64,000 nt of DNA from Chrysogorgia sp. JL179-B06 (lineage: Eukaryota > Cnidaria > Anthozoa > Scleralcyonacea > Chrysogorgiidae). This document shows, in pieces, positions 33,469 to 44,797 of the stretch. The notes below the pieces were generated by a model. That model did not search any database and was not told where the DNA came from. It saw only the letters and a list, made by a program, of their open reading frames with translations. Every line of letters begins with the position of its first letter. The stretch's first letter is position 1. The stretch is taken from contig JAYKKM010000339.1 of the NCBI GenBank assembly GCA_035772405.1, positions 1,781,501-1,845,500 on the forward strand. The letters run 5' to 3'. The position numbers and the translations under genes were made by a program.

Positions 33469-33600
33469 CTGATGAAGGGCTCCGCTCGAAACGTCAGTAT
33501 CTCGTCACTAAATTATTGGCAGTTTACCACCTTTTCACTTTGCTATATATTCAAAACACTGTCTACGCAGCACTCTACTTTTTTACTACTAACGTATATT
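33469..33600 (+). repeat. Penelope-like tail with hammerhead-like core
   Basis: CTGATGAAGGGCTCCGCTC, then GAAACGTCAGTA, fits CUGANGA-stem II-GAAAC-(loop)-GUA with a 2-bp stem III, but an extra A sits before stem II and no helix I partner is visible upstream. The following tail (ATTGGCAGTTTACCACC..CTACGCAGCACTCTAC) parallels the 26757 satellite unit. Confidence 0.55.
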
Positions 33601-34745
33601 GAACAAGTGTTCTTCTTCAAGAATTTAAGAGCAAAACAAGTCCGTGCGATTGTGTTCTTGAAATTTCAATGTGTAAATACAACACCATTTAATACTAAAA
33701 TGTTAAACTTTCTGACCAAGGCAGTCAGATCTAAAATTTGGATGGTCAACTATTTTTTCTTTAATTTGTGCATTAAAAACAAAAATCTTCTTTCCTTCTA
33801 TAACTTTGTATCAGTACACAAGGCCATGAACGTTCAATCATCACTTCTGCTGCTGTCATTTTAACAGCAACTTCCATCCCAAGGCTTTTGTTTAAAGTTG
33901 AAGTCAACCCCAGGCGTTTTTTGGGGGAGGGGCGCTGGCGGAAAAAATTGCGGGCGCGCGAAATTAGAACTTGGCCTCAAATGAAATATAATTTTCAAGT
34001 TCTTATTTCCTTGTTTAAGCAATAAAACTAAGCGACCTTTTAAAACCTTTTTAAGGCGCCACCTGTTAAAGCCATTTACTGACTTTAGTGCATAAATTAA
34101 TGATATAAACAACGTTTACAAGGTAAAAGAAAATGAGTTTACTGGTAGAAATAATTTGACTAAAATAATTTGACCGGTGTGACTGATTTCTGGTGATCAA
34201 ATCATGAAAATCAGCAGTCACTGACCCAGTGACCGCTGACCCCCCGTGATTTTGAGCGCTGTATAAAATCATACAATTAATATTATATTTACAATATTAT
34301 ATTCAATATTATATAATATTGAATATAAATTGAATATTGCAGTTGGTGTATTGAGTGGAACTTTTATATGTGAAATAATGTTTTATTTATAATTTGGCTT
34401 GGCGGTGCATAACGAAAGAGTCGCTAAATCTGTTGGTTTTTATTAGAGCTATATAGTTTATATAATCTTGATGATCTTAATTGACTATCGGAGTGCATGC
34501 AGTTGTAAAAAATTCGCTAGTTTCTACTGGTTATTTCCTTTGATTTGGTTTGACGGTTGTACGCACAAGTTTGTTTTGTCTGTGTATTCCCAGGATCAAC
34601 ATACTAATTCTCCTTACTGGTCTCCAAATATTTCTTATAGTACTAGTTGGGAGAAGTTGTTTTAAAAACATGATAGTCTATCTTTGGTGATCATTTCCTT
34701 TATTCTCATTCTATACTTGGTTAACCATTGATATTACTAGGAGAA
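33601..34745. other. Intergenic; AT palindrome at 34265-34340
   Basis: No gene recognised. ATTATATTCAATATTATATA, then ATATTGAATAT, forms a small AT palindrome. Confidence 0.4.
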
Positions 34746-34751
34746 GAATAC

Positions 34752-34995
34752 CAGCTGTTGTGGTCTAGTGGTTACCACACATGTATATGAGCTGGGAGAC
34801 ACAGGTTCAAATCCTGGGTCGGACCTCTACTCAGGGTCTTAAAAATAATTGAGGAGAAAGTGCTACCTTTGCAATAATATCAGCAAATGGTAAGACTTTC
34901 GGATCTTCTCGGATAACGACCTTGAATCGTAGGCCCTCGGAATCCTTATCAGTTGGGCTGGGTATTCCGTTCACCAAAGAGTGATAAATCTAATA
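34752..34995 (+). repeat. tRNA-derived SINE family 3, full-length
   Basis: The head TGTGGTCTAGTGGTTACCAC (A box) and ACAGGTTCAAATCCTGGGTC (B box) leads into a conserved body: GGGTCTTAAAAATAATTGAG, TATCAGCAAATGGTAAGACT, CGTAGGCCCTCGGAA, ending CACCAAAGAGTGATAAAT. A 5'-truncated copy lies at 41588-41785, showing the body is dispersed with or without the tRNA head. Confidence 0.8.
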
Positions 34996-35439
34996 AACTA
35001 ATGATCGCTTCTGGGATATAAATGCTTAACAGGTATATAGCACATGAGTGCACCTGCATTATGACTTAAAGCGATATTAAGCGTTGTTGATTGGTCCTAT
35101 CGAATAACAACAAGATTGTAGACATATATCCCTTAATACCTTCTAAAGACTAAACCCTTCTTACTTAATCTTCGCTAAACCCGTACCTGCTGTTTTCAGA
35201 ATCGTTCTGTTTGGTTTGGCCAAAAGTAATGTTTTTCTTACCTCTAAAACTATCAAAATTAAAATAAGTGCTCTATTCCTTATAAAGACATGGCGCGTTT
35301 GTCACCACTTTGAACACTTCGACTGGTTTTATTCTTGAACTATAGTTGTTTACACTTGACAGAAGTACGAAATCTCTCTCGTGTATTTCACGTGGTGTCA
35401 AACACCTGACGCGTTATGACGCGTTATGGCATTGTTCTG

Positions 35440-36115
35440 GTTTCTTCCTGTATTAACACTGAACTCAAAAGATATGTGTCCTTACTAGATCTCTAGGAAG
35501 AACAGTTTATAGTTATCCAGACCTATAAGAGATGGTCCTTACTAGACCTCTAGGAAGAACAGTTTAGTTGTAACTGATAGTGTTATCTAGGTACTCTGGT
35601 TTCCTCCTGCACTAACACTAGACCTATAAGAGATGGTCCTTACTAGACCTCTAGGAAGAACAGTTTAGTTGTAACTGATAAGGTTATCTTGGTACTCTGG
35701 TTTCCTCCTGCACTAACACTAGACCTATAAGAGATGGTCCTTACTAGACCTCTACGAAGAACAGTATAGTTGTAACTGATAAGGTTATCTAGGTACTCTG
35801 GTTTCTTCCTGCACTAACACTAGACCTATAAGAGATGATCCTTACTAGACCTCAGGAAGAACAGTTTATAGTTGTAACTGATAAGGTTATCCAGGTGCTC
35901 TGGTTTCTTCCTGCACTGACACTAGACCCATAAGAGATGGTCCTTACTAGACCTCTAGGAAGAACAGTTTAGTTGTAACTGATCATGATAGGGTTATCCA
36001 GGAGATAACCTTATCCAGGAGATATAACCCTGTCAGTTACAACTTATCAGTTATCCAAGAGATGGTTCTTGCTGGACCTCTACGAAGAATAGTTACAACT
36101 CATAAAGTTATCTAT
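35440..36115 (+). repeat. ~120-bp tandem repeat
   Basis: Five to six units of CTGGTTTCCTCCTGCACTAA, CACTAGACCTATAAGAGATG, GTCCTTACTAGACCTCTAGG, AAGAACAGTTTAGTTGTAAC and TGATAAGGTTATC. The right end (35985-36110) contains inverted and truncated units. Confidence 0.85.
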
Positions 36116-36225
36116 GGTATATAAATAAAAGTAGTTGCCACTTTTCGCAGTTTTAATTTATCGCTCAGTTCGAAATCTTCACCTATCGGATCATCAAAGA
36201 GAAATAATTCTTGAAGATTGTTTAG

Positions 36226-36886
36226 TTAATCCATTCCGGTTGGTAAAATCTTCTTTCCCTTAGCACATAACAAGAATCTTTGAAGGTTAGTCATAGCTTC
36301 GAGTGTTATTGTGTTGCATTGTGATGTTTTATCAAGGTTGGTTATGACGTTGTAGGACGTTTTTAGAGCAATGTTCTGAAAAGTTACTTCTGGAAATATT
36401 TCCCTATTTTTAAATGAAACAATATTATCATAATAAAGAAAAGGATGAACATTTACAGATAACGTGTCATCACTCGCAATTACTAATTCTTCCACATCAG
36501 ATACCGTGGTTCTGTCAAGTCCATCTAGACCACCACATTCGTAATTTCTCAAAACTAGACGCCGCAATTTCCGTTTGCATGCAGCAATTACTCCAACCAC
36601 ATTTAGAGCATTGCATCGCACGTCTAGGCCAATGAGACCAAGTTCATCAGTCTTGATTTCACAAGATTTGTTATTATCATCATCGAAAACTTCAATTGAG
36701 ACTTGAGGGCCCAAATTATCGACGATGGATTCCAGAAATTCGGGAACATCTTCATGACAAAGCAGGATTGTTTTGATTTGCGGATGATTGAAAAGTTCTG
36801 GAGGAATGGATGTTTTCAGAAAACCAGCAGCTCTTAAATCAATCTCATTGTCACTGGCACAACATTCAACTCCATTAATAGTGAGT
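36226..36886 (-). CDS. Terminal exon of an unidentified gene (~220 aa)
   Basis: The open frame extends beyond any ATG to a good acceptor (TTTTCGCTAG, AG at 36888-36887), carrying in two bases from an upstream exon. It begins LTINGVECCASDNEIDLRAA, runs through KTILLCHEDVPEFLESIVDN and LRRLVLRNYECGGLDGLD, and ends at a stop at 36226. Several Leu-rich stretches (LRRLVLRN, VEELVIAS, MTNLQRFLLC) loosely suggest degenerate leucine-rich repeats, but I cannot assign a family. I could not find the 5' exons between here and 38670, so the gene may be partial, have distant exons or be a pseudogene. Confidence 0.5.
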
Positions 36887-36899
36887 CTAGCGAAAACGA

Positions 36900-37204
36900 T
36901 ATATATTTTTATTTATATACACAATCGTAAACGTAATATAAATAGAAAAACACGACAGCCATGTCTTAACGTCAAGTTAACCCAACGTGCATGAGTGGAA
37001 AGACACAAAAGTAACACAGAAAAGTAAACAATAGTGAAAAAGTGTTTCAAGACCTCATCTATAATCTAAGGACGCGCTGTCATTCAGTCGTTTCCAGATT
37101 TATGAATTCATTACGACACTGTATAGGTGGTATTTCTTCAAATAAGTGAGCATGGATCATTGAAGAAGTTTAAAATCTATTTACCCAAACCAATAACTCA
37201 TTTC
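36900..37204. other. Putative intron or intergenic DNA
   Basis: Begins with an AT-rich tract just upstream (minus sense) of the acceptor at 36887. No exon recognised. Confidence 0.35.
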
Positions 37205-37728
37205 TTAAAGGGATACTCCTGCAGCTAAAATACAAATATAGTTCATATGAAAGATCTTACTGACTTTAGTTTATTTCCAAAGTTTCAGCATTCCTATCAA
37301 TTTAGTTAAGAAGATATGGCCAGTTGAAATTGAAGAGTTTGTCCAATTTCGACGCCATATTGGTTTTGAAAATATGACGTCAATGAGTGCTTCTTTATCG
37401 GCAGTGGAGTTGTATCGATGGCGATCACATAGTGATAGCTGCTGTGAATGCTCTTTGGACGAAAATTAGTCGAAATAAACTATTTAGTAGTTAGTTCCTC
37501 ATGCAGGAATGTAGAGCAGCTTCTTAGGCATAATACGAGATAGAATCACTCAGTGATGTCGTATTTGAGAAACAAATATGGCGTCGAAATTGGACAAACT
37601 CTCCAACTTCAACTGGCCATATCTTCTTAACTAAATTGATAAGAATACTGAAACTTTGGCAATAAACTAAAGTCAGTACGATCTTTCATATGAACTGCAT
37701 TTGTATTTTGGATGGAGTATCTCTTTAA
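37205..37728. mobile_element. TTAA-type MITE, family A copy 2 (intact ends)
   Basis: TTAAAGGGATACTCC at the left and GGAGTATCTCTTTAA at the right. Arms share GAAAGATCTTACTGACTTTA, AACTAAATTGATAG(G/A)AAT and GCCATATCTTC; the centre contains CGTATTATGCC. It defines family A (others at 12429 and 45003). Confidence 0.9.
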
Positions 37729-38660
37729 AAGAATAGCCTTTTATAATCTAAACGAATCAACAACGCTGCCATATTTACTTAAGGTAATTCCTCAGTAATT
37801 CTTTCCGAAATGAAAATTTGCTGAAACTTGCCAGTCTTAAAGTTATTGACATACTTGGGGTCACCAACCTTGTTTAGAAGATATGGCATATCGCAGATCA
37901 CCTCTTACTCAGTATGGTGACGTCATTGTGACCAATTTACGAGATGAGTAAAAACCGCATTGCAAACTTTTTCTTGAACCTTTTGACAAATATATTTTTT
38001 TATTTTTTGCAACTAGTAATTCTATACAAGAAAACATGGTATTTTAGGGAAAAAGAAACAGCTAACAGGGTTTATTATGATAAAGAAAGGTCGTTTCCCA
38101 TATTCTTTGACATGTTATTTGAAGAAACATTCATCAAAAATGTAAAATATTGCAAGTTGTAGAAATAATTTTTTTCTAAGTTTCTGTTATAACACGTAAA
38201 AGTGGTAGAAGAAAAGAATTATTAAGGAAACAATTATGTTCACCGACCTTCTTTAAGAACTATGGCCTTAAACCTGCATTATCAAGTAGTTTACAAACCT
38301 ACTTGCACAGGGAGCCCTAGCTAGACTTGTGTAGTTCTCGTAAAAAAATTGATTTAGTCCCTTAATAACTCTTCCCTACCAGTACATAAGCGGCCATTGT
38401 TAGATTTGGCTCTAAATTGTCATAAAATGGTCGGAATGTTTTGAAAGTGTTGCATAATGGCCATAAAAACACTGATTATTGGATGTGCGCAGTAAATGTG
38501 CGCAATGCAAAACTGAGGAATCACCTTAACAATGAATCCCCTGTTAAAATTACGATAGGGAACCACCGTAAAAAGTCTTCAAATCCATGCTCACTTTTTT
38601 GGTTTCCTCTTTATAAAAAGGCCCAAACATGGTTATCTTAAAATTAGGTTAACTTATCTT
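37729..38660. other. Intergenic, no gene recognised
   Basis: AT-rich. Two plus ORFs of 66-72 codons have no recognisable features. Confidence 0.4.
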
Positions 38661-38669
38661 GATGTAGTA

Positions 38670-40679
38670 CTACTGCTGCTTTGTGTCCAAGCAGCTAACA
38701 CGATAAACCCCAAAGGTGATAGCCATAAATAAGAAACAAGCGAAAATATAAACATTGGAAGAGAAAATAAATTGTAGCTGCCATACAAAGCAAGCGAGGA
38801 CTCCAACACACAAAGCGACGTGGATTTCCGTGGGGACTTTCCACGAGCACAGCAAGCAAGGCTTCGCCGGAGGAAGGGAAGGGGGCTCAATTAATCTGCC
38901 ATTCGGAACATTCACGACATCCATTTCGCTGGGGAACGTTTGCGATGAACATTCCATTGATGACTTGATTTCATGTGGTTGGACAACTTCGTCTATGGTT
39001 TCCAATTTCGCTGTGGGAGACGTTTCAATTTTGGAGTCGGTTTTTTCGGCTTTCGTTTCTTCAGACTTCATTTCACCATGTCTTTCTTCTGTTTCTCTGA
39101 TATCCATCTTTTCTTTGCTTTCTCGTTCTTTACCATCTTCTATCTCTTTCTTTTCCTTTCTTCCCGTTCTCCCATCTCGTTCTTCCATCTCTTTCGTTTG
39201 TTCAGACTTCATTTCATCATGTCTTTCTTCCGTATCTTCCGTTTCTCTGATATCCATCTTTTCTTTACTTTCTCGTTCTTCCATTTCCTTTCTTCTCGTT
39301 CTCCCATCTCGTTCTTCTATCTCTTTCTTTTCCTTTTCCACTTTCTCCTTCTCTTCTTTCATATTCATCGCCACAATCTCCTCAATCAAACGCTGGTTTT
39401 CCCTGCCCAGTTTCACATTCTCTTCTTGCTCTGACTTCAAACTATCTTGCAACTTTTGACAAACTTCCCCACCCTTCAAAGCCTCGTCATCTACCCTTGC
39501 CAGAGCCGCTTGCACCAAAACCTCTTCGACCTGTTCCTCTGCCATCCGTCGTCTCACTCGTTCGCTCTGCAGCTCTTCCAACGTACCCTTCTCTCGTTTC
39601 GCCAATTCCTCGTTCTTCGTCGTAGCTTCGTCAAATTTCTCGCTCAGCGTCGTAAATCTCGAATTCATTACCGCCTTATCTTCGAGTTCTTGTGCGACTT
39701 CGCCCTCCAGTTCGACGTTTCGTGTTTCGAGTTTTCTCTTCTCTTCTACAACTTGGGTTTTTTCCACCGATAGCTCCCGAATCTTCGTCATGTGTTTCAA
39801 TCTTAGAGCTCGGAAAAGCTCCTTGCGTTCCTGACCCAGGAAAAACAACCCCAAAGTCCACAAACCAACAGCAATGCTCGACATTAACGACGACCGCATT
39901 CCTAGACTGGTGAATAAACTAACCAAACAAGCCACTGCTAAAATACCATACACTAACCACCGCCGTCCATCCTTGTGGAACATCAAATACTTCCTAGCCA
40001 AAAACGAATCCCCCAAAACCAAGCAACTTTCAAGCGATGTTTCCATATCGCTTGTTTCGATACCACAATTCACCTCGGGTGTAGTTTCCCCGCCTTTTTC
40101 TGCTTCGTGACTCGAAGCGTTGGTTTTACTGCGTTGCGAAAGAAGCTCTTTATCTTTTTCAAGCAACTGAAGCCTGAGTAGTTCTACTTCGGATTCAGTG
40201 TCCAATTTAACTTCACTATGTCCCCTCAGGTCTTCTTCTAGTTGTTCTTGCTTTCTCTTCATTACATTATACTTATTTTTAAGACGAACGTAATCCCGTT
40301 CTTTGTCCCGTATTTCTTGTCGAAGTTTCTCGACGTTGTCTTTCAGGCGTTTCATCTTCGACCCGTACCAGTCCTCGCGTTTCGGCGGCACCATTGCCTC
40401 GGAGTTGGACCCAGACTGTCCGTCCTCCGCGCTGCCGTCGTTTGTATTTTCGTCGTTTTCGTTTCCAGGACCCTCATCGCCTTCTGCCCAACGTAATAGC
40501 TTCCGGGGTCTCGTGTCTTGTTCCATCGAATCACTCATGTTTTGGCTTAATTTCTTTGTTTTGTCGATGAGCAATTGTCGAATTTGTCTCCAAATTCCTT
40601 TAGAACGTAGAAAAAAAATCACATTTCGTATTTTAGCTAGATACAGCAAATCAGTGTCGAGTTTTAATTTAGTGGCCAT
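38670..40679 (-). CDS. Intronless coiled-coil protein with two membrane hairpins (669 aa)
   Basis: The open frame begins at 40787, but its first 36 codons lie antisense to a LINE, so I place the start at MATKLKLDTD (40679); MSDSMEQDT (40538) is another option. From 40679: an acidic, Gly/Asn-rich region (about 50-95), coiled coil (about 110-190), and a hydrophobic pair at about 241-281 (WLVYGILAVACLVSLFTSLG ... IAVGLWTLGLFFL). A long Glu/Lys/Arg coiled coil follows, with an internal duplication (RESKEKMDIRETE..ERH twice; plus-strand 39060-39350). Last comes a C-terminal hydrophobic pair at about 618-661 (ALCVGVLACFVWQLQFIF ... IFACFLFMAITFGVY) and a short tail. It resembles the two genes at 5424 and 7672 in architecture, lack of introns and strand; kinship is inferred, not demonstrated. 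Function unknown. Confidence 0.75.
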   Translation of the reverse strand: MATKLKLDTDLLYLAKIRNVIFFLRSKGIWRQIRQLLIDKTKKLSQNMSDSMEQDTRPRKLLRWAEGDEGPGNENDENTNDGSAEDGQSGSNSEAMVPPKREDWYGSKMKRLKDNVEKLRQEIRDKERDYVRLKNKYNVMKRKQEQLEEDLRGHSEVKLDTESEVELLRLQLLEKDKELLSQRSKTNASSHEAEKGGETTPEVNCGIETSDMETSLESCLVLGDSFLARKYLMFHKDGRRWLVYGILAVACLVSLFTSLGMRSSLMSSIAVGLWTLGLFFLGQERKELFRALRLKHMTKIRELSVEKTQVVEEKRKLETRNVELEGEVAQELEDKAVMNSRFTTLSEKFDEATTKNEELAKREKGTLEELQSERVRRRMAEEQVEEVLVQAALARVDDEALKGGEVCQKLQDSLKSEQEENVKLGRENQRLIEEIVAMNMKEEKEKVEKEKKEIEERDGRTRRKEMEERESKEKMDIRETEDTEERHDEMKSEQTKEMEERDGRTGRKEKKEIEDGKERESKEKMDIRETEERHGEMKSEETKAEKTDSKIETSPTAKLETIDEVVQPHEIKSSMECSSQTFPSEMDVVNVPNGRLIEPPSLPPAKPCLLCSWKVPTEIHVALCVGVLACFVWQLQFIFSSNVYIFACFLFMAITFGVYRVSCLDTKQQ

Positions 40680-41232
40680 GAGAACTAAGACTGCAGGGGG
40701 ATAGGAAACGCACGGAAGAATGTGAGTGGAGTAATCTATGACAGAGACGGATGCCAATGAGACTGAAGGTACAGGTGTACAAGACAATGGTTAGACCGTT
40801 GGTTTTATATGGCGCAGAGACTTGGGCAGTGAAGGAAGAACATGTGAAGAAGGTGGAAGTAGCGGAGATGAGATGTATAGCGAGCGAGCGAGGAGTGACG
40901 GGAGAGAATGAGAAATGAAGACACAAGGCAGGAAGTGAAGGTAGCGGAACTGAGAGAGAAGATAAGAGAAAGCAGACTGAGGTGGTACGGACACGTGAAT
41001 AGAAAAGAAGAGGATGAGTTGTTAGATGGTCAGTGGAGCGCAGGGAGACGGGAACAAGGAAGAGAGGGCGAGCGAGAAAGAGATGGATGGATTGTGTTCG
41101 AGATGATGGTCATCTGAGTAGAGTTGGTGACAGAAGACAGTGGAGAGCGGTGTTGAGACGACCCGACCCCATGAGGGGACAAACACTCAACACACTGGCT
41201 CCATGTGGTTGTTGCTAATGAAATCGTGATGA
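40680..41232 (+). pseudogene. LINE RT C-terminal remnant
   Basis: The plus strand reads RRMPMRLKVQVYKTMVRPLV, then LYGAETWAVKEEHVKKVEVA. After a frameshift come EKIRESRLRWYGHVNRKEED, and after another, RKRGRARKRWMDCVRDDGH. This order (KxxVYKTxVRPxxLYGAETW ... RLRWYGHVxR ... RGRxxKRW) is the familiar C-terminus of one non-LTR group. Its 5' part is lost exactly where the coiled-coil gene begins. Confidence 0.85.
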
Positions 41233-41234
41233 TA

Positions 41235-41585
41235 AGTGAAAATGTTGACGAAACTATGAAGATGAAGGCAAAGATATTTGTCGTTTTCTATTCCAACAAC
41301 ATATAAATATAGAAATTAGGTTTTGTCTTAAAAAGTTTGAGTTTAATTTGTCAAACAAAACCTACCACATAAATGCCGATTAAATTTAGCAAATATTACC
41401 ATTAATCTCCAATGAATTAGGCCACAGATTTTAACAAATTAATCCAAAATTATATTCCTAAGTAATCTAACTCGTTTGGTGTATTTCTTTATAAGTTGTC
41501 GAACATAGTTAGACCAATTCGTTAATTGCATGCTATATATATATTCGTTTGATTGTACGACAGTTTTGCTCAAGAATATTTCCCC
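41235..41585. other. Intergenic, no gene recognised
   Basis: AT-rich unique DNA. Confidence 0.4.
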
Positions 41586-41587
41586 AA

Positions 41588-41785
41588 GATTCGGACCTCC
41601 ACTCATGAGGGTCTTAAAAATAATTGAGGAGAAAGTGCTGCCTTTGCAACAATATCAGCAAATGGTAAGACTTTCGGGTCTTCTCCGATAACGATCTTAA
41701 ATCGTAGGCCCTCGGAACCCCTATCAATTGGACTTCTAGCCTGTTGGGGTATTCCATTCACCAAAGAGTGATAAATATACTAAAC
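41588..41785 (+). repeat. SINE family 3, 5'-truncated copy
   Basis: The body from GATTCGGACCTCCACTCATG to CACCAAAGAGTGATAAAT matches 34820-34990. The tRNA-like head is missing. Confidence 0.8.
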
Positions 41786-42464
41786 TAAACTAAGCTTCCA
41801 TTTTACATTGTAAAGAGGCTGCTGAAAGCCATGACTAATTTCCTAATTTAATATTAGACAGTTCCACAAGATTTCAACAAGATATTCAATCGAGTCCTGC
41901 TTGTGTACCTGCTAGAGATTCATACATAGCTTCATTAAAAAATGTAACATCTTACCGCTTCAGCAACTTCACTCTCTTCGTTCTTAGAAATTATTAAACT
42001 CGACCAGCATTACAGGAACGACTCTAGTGATCTAGTGAAATTGTATAACGAAGGATGGCGAATTATATGTCTTCTTTCCAAATCCTATCCGTTTTGTAAA
42101 CCTTCGAATGCTATACATGCATGCATAACATCAAACTGGTGGGACTCATAGCATATAAATATTTAAATAGCGTTCGTTGGCTGGCATATTTTGCCCCCAA
42201 GGTAACCGCACAATATCTTTGCCTCATGGTATTCCCATAAACAATACAAAATCCAAGTCTAGACTCTTCTCTCTTATAAGGAAACTGCCTTCTATACTTG
42301 TAATTATCCTCTTGAATACATGATGTGGAAAAAACTAAAGTGTTTAAGATATACATCGAAATCTATTGCCAATCGAATATACTTCAGTTAAAAGTTGGTG
42401 TACTGCTGATGCCCGACTGTATAGTGTGTACAACTTTGTAACGAATTAAACCATTTACATTTCA

Positions 42465-42600
42465 CTCTCTGACGAAGGGCCTTCGCACATAACGTTAGAC
42501 CTCCTCCAACGTTATTTCAATGTTAGTACACCAACCTTTTATAGTATTTGATTTGTATCTCTACACTGCCTACGCAGCACAACACTTTGATATCGCCCTG
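42465..42600 (+). repeat. Single Penelope-like tail unit
   Basis: CTGACGAAGGGCCTTCGCAC, then ATAACGTTAGACC, is the 26757 head with its GAAA core mutated. One tail unit follows (ACACCAACCTTTTATAGTAT .. CTGCCTACGCAGCACAACAC). It is an unexpanded relative of the satellite. Confidence 0.7.
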
Positions 42601-42790
42601 TACTTGTCATTATCCCCTTCAGAGCATACGAAACAACCAAAGTGTTTAAAATATATCAAAGTCTAATACTTTATATAACTACCAAGCTAACATAGAAGAA
42701 GAAACTTGACATTTTCTGGCGATAGCTTTAGCTATAGGAAACTGACGAAGCGTCCCTATACTATCGCTGCAGTCGATAACCTTAAATGTT

Positions 42791-43330
42791 TTGGATATTG
42801 ATACCGCAGTATACTCAGATATTATGTGTTCAGATATCCGGACACGTAAGGCACAGGCATGGAGGGCACTTTATAATTTGAAGAAAATATGGCGATCAAA
42901 TCTGCCAGATCACATCAAGAGAGGTCTGTTTGTTGCAACAGTTGAGTCTTTTCTTCTTTATGGATCTGAAACATGGACTCTCACAGTGGAACAGGAGAAG
43001 AGACTCAGTTGTTGCTATACTCGCATGTTGAGAATGGTGTTGAATGTCAGTTGGCGAGACCACATTACGAACAAGGTGTTATATGGAGATCTATACCCAG
43101 TGTTACACAGAAGATCAGGACCTGCAGGCATCTGGTCACTGTGTGAGGAACAACAATCTCGCTGTGAGTGACCTTATTCTTTGGGAACCGGTACATGGTG
43201 AAGCAACGCGTGGTGCAGTCAACAGCTTACATATGTGGAAATGTTGAAGAGGGATACTGGTCTCGCAGATGAAAACGAGATCAAGACTTGCATGCAGGAT
43301 ATGGCGTGCTATGGTCCGAGGAGACTCGAT
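42791..43330 (+). pseudogene. LINE RT C-terminal remnant
   Basis: RKAQAWRALYNLKKIWRSNL, GLFVATVESFLLYGSETWTL and CYTRMLRMVLNVSWRDHITN are in one frame. After frameshifts near 43100 and 43230 come LQASGHCVRNNNLAVSDLIL and KRDTGLADENEIKTCMQDMA. The order matches the RT end of a non-LTR group (LLYGxExWTL ... CYTRMLRxxLNVxW ... GHC.R). It terminates in the GAT array that follows. Confidence 0.85.
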
Positions 43331-43712
<382 letters not shown>

Positions 43713-44030
43713 TCTGATATTCAGGGTTTATAGTCTTTCCTATATGCCAAATATTTTTCCTTGTATTTCAATTACTTTACTTTTCTTCGTTTAGCTAATG
43801 TTAGATTATACTAGTTTATGGTTAGTTTTGTCAGAGTGTATAGCTAGGATTATATGCCATGACCGGCAACAGGAAAATTAGCTGACAGAGGTCGTCAGCT
43901 TGTTTTCATCGACCCAAAATTCCTAGTCCAACGAAAACACAGTACGCTTGCTGGAAAAGAACTTGCAAGTTAGTTTCTCGTACGACATGAGTATTAACTA
44001 TACTTATTTTTTGTATCGGAGCAATTGTGT
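43713..44030. other. Intergenic, no gene recognised
   Basis: Nothing beyond short ORFs. Confidence 0.4.
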
Positions 44031-44410
44031 GTTTGCACTGGTCAACAATATTGTCAGGTTCTATTTACGGTGGCTCGATAGTCTATAAATCGTGAGAAAT
44101 TGCATTTTCCACATAAAAATGTTTGTAATGCAGATCTGAGCTTCATCGTGGTTCATTGCATAGCTCTAGTGGTGGTCTTGTTTACTGAAATGTTTTATAC
44201 CCTCAAAGTTTACCCCTGAGTGTTTGCAATAAATGCAGAAAACTAACAGTTGCATAAAATCTGCCGCTTATCATAAACATAATTTCTCTAGATAGACAAA
44301 TGCTACAAGTGTGAAACGTTTCAATAATCAAGACCACCGCTAGAACTATGCAATGAACCAAAATAAAGCTCAGATCTGCATTACAGTGATTTAGACTATC
44401 GAGACACCTT
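44030..44410. mobile_element. Foldback MITE, family J
   Basis: GTAATGCAGATCTGAGCTT and GTTCATTGCATAGCTCTAG (44126-44172) are mirrored at 44340-44390. Inner arms carry GGTGGTCTTG and its complement. A right-arm relative is at 47262-47460, inside an intron of the receptor gene. Confidence 0.7.
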
Positions 44411-44659
44411 AACCTATATCGTTATGCAATCATCAACCCACACAGTACAGCTATATTACATATATCAAAGTGGTTTGTTACAGTTGCCAACACGATTTCC
44501 AAACAAGCTGAAAATCCACAAATCAGTACATAGCTTTGCCAAATTGTCATTAATAAACAGTAGACATATATTACCTCTTTTAATATTCGTATATAACTAT
44601 TGTTTTGGATATAATATGAAAAGGAGAAATAAGAGAACTTCAATGTGTCGAAAAATACT

Positions 44660-44797
44660 TAAGTAAGAGTACTTACGTATATTCATGGACAACGTTTTGA
44701 ACGATGTGACGTCCTTCAGGTCAGATGAGGTCTGACCTGAAGAAGGACACATCGTCCGAAACGTCGTCCATGAATATACGTAAGTACTCTTACTTAA
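44660..44797. repeat. Palindrome with hammerhead-like core
   Basis: AAGTAAGAGTACTTACGTAT is mirrored by ATACGTAAGTACTCTTACTT. The right arm holds CTGAAGAAGGACACATCGTC, then CGAAACGTCGTCC: CUGANGA, a 4-bp stem II (GGAC/GUCC), GAAAC, a minimal stem III and a GUC triplet. An extra A separates the core from stem II. ATTCATGGA in the left arm could supply helix I. Confidence 0.55.

Noticed and set aside
38755..39459. 234-aa Ser/Phe-rich plus ORF
   Set aside because: Antisense to the Glu/Lys-rich coiled coil of the 669-aa gene.
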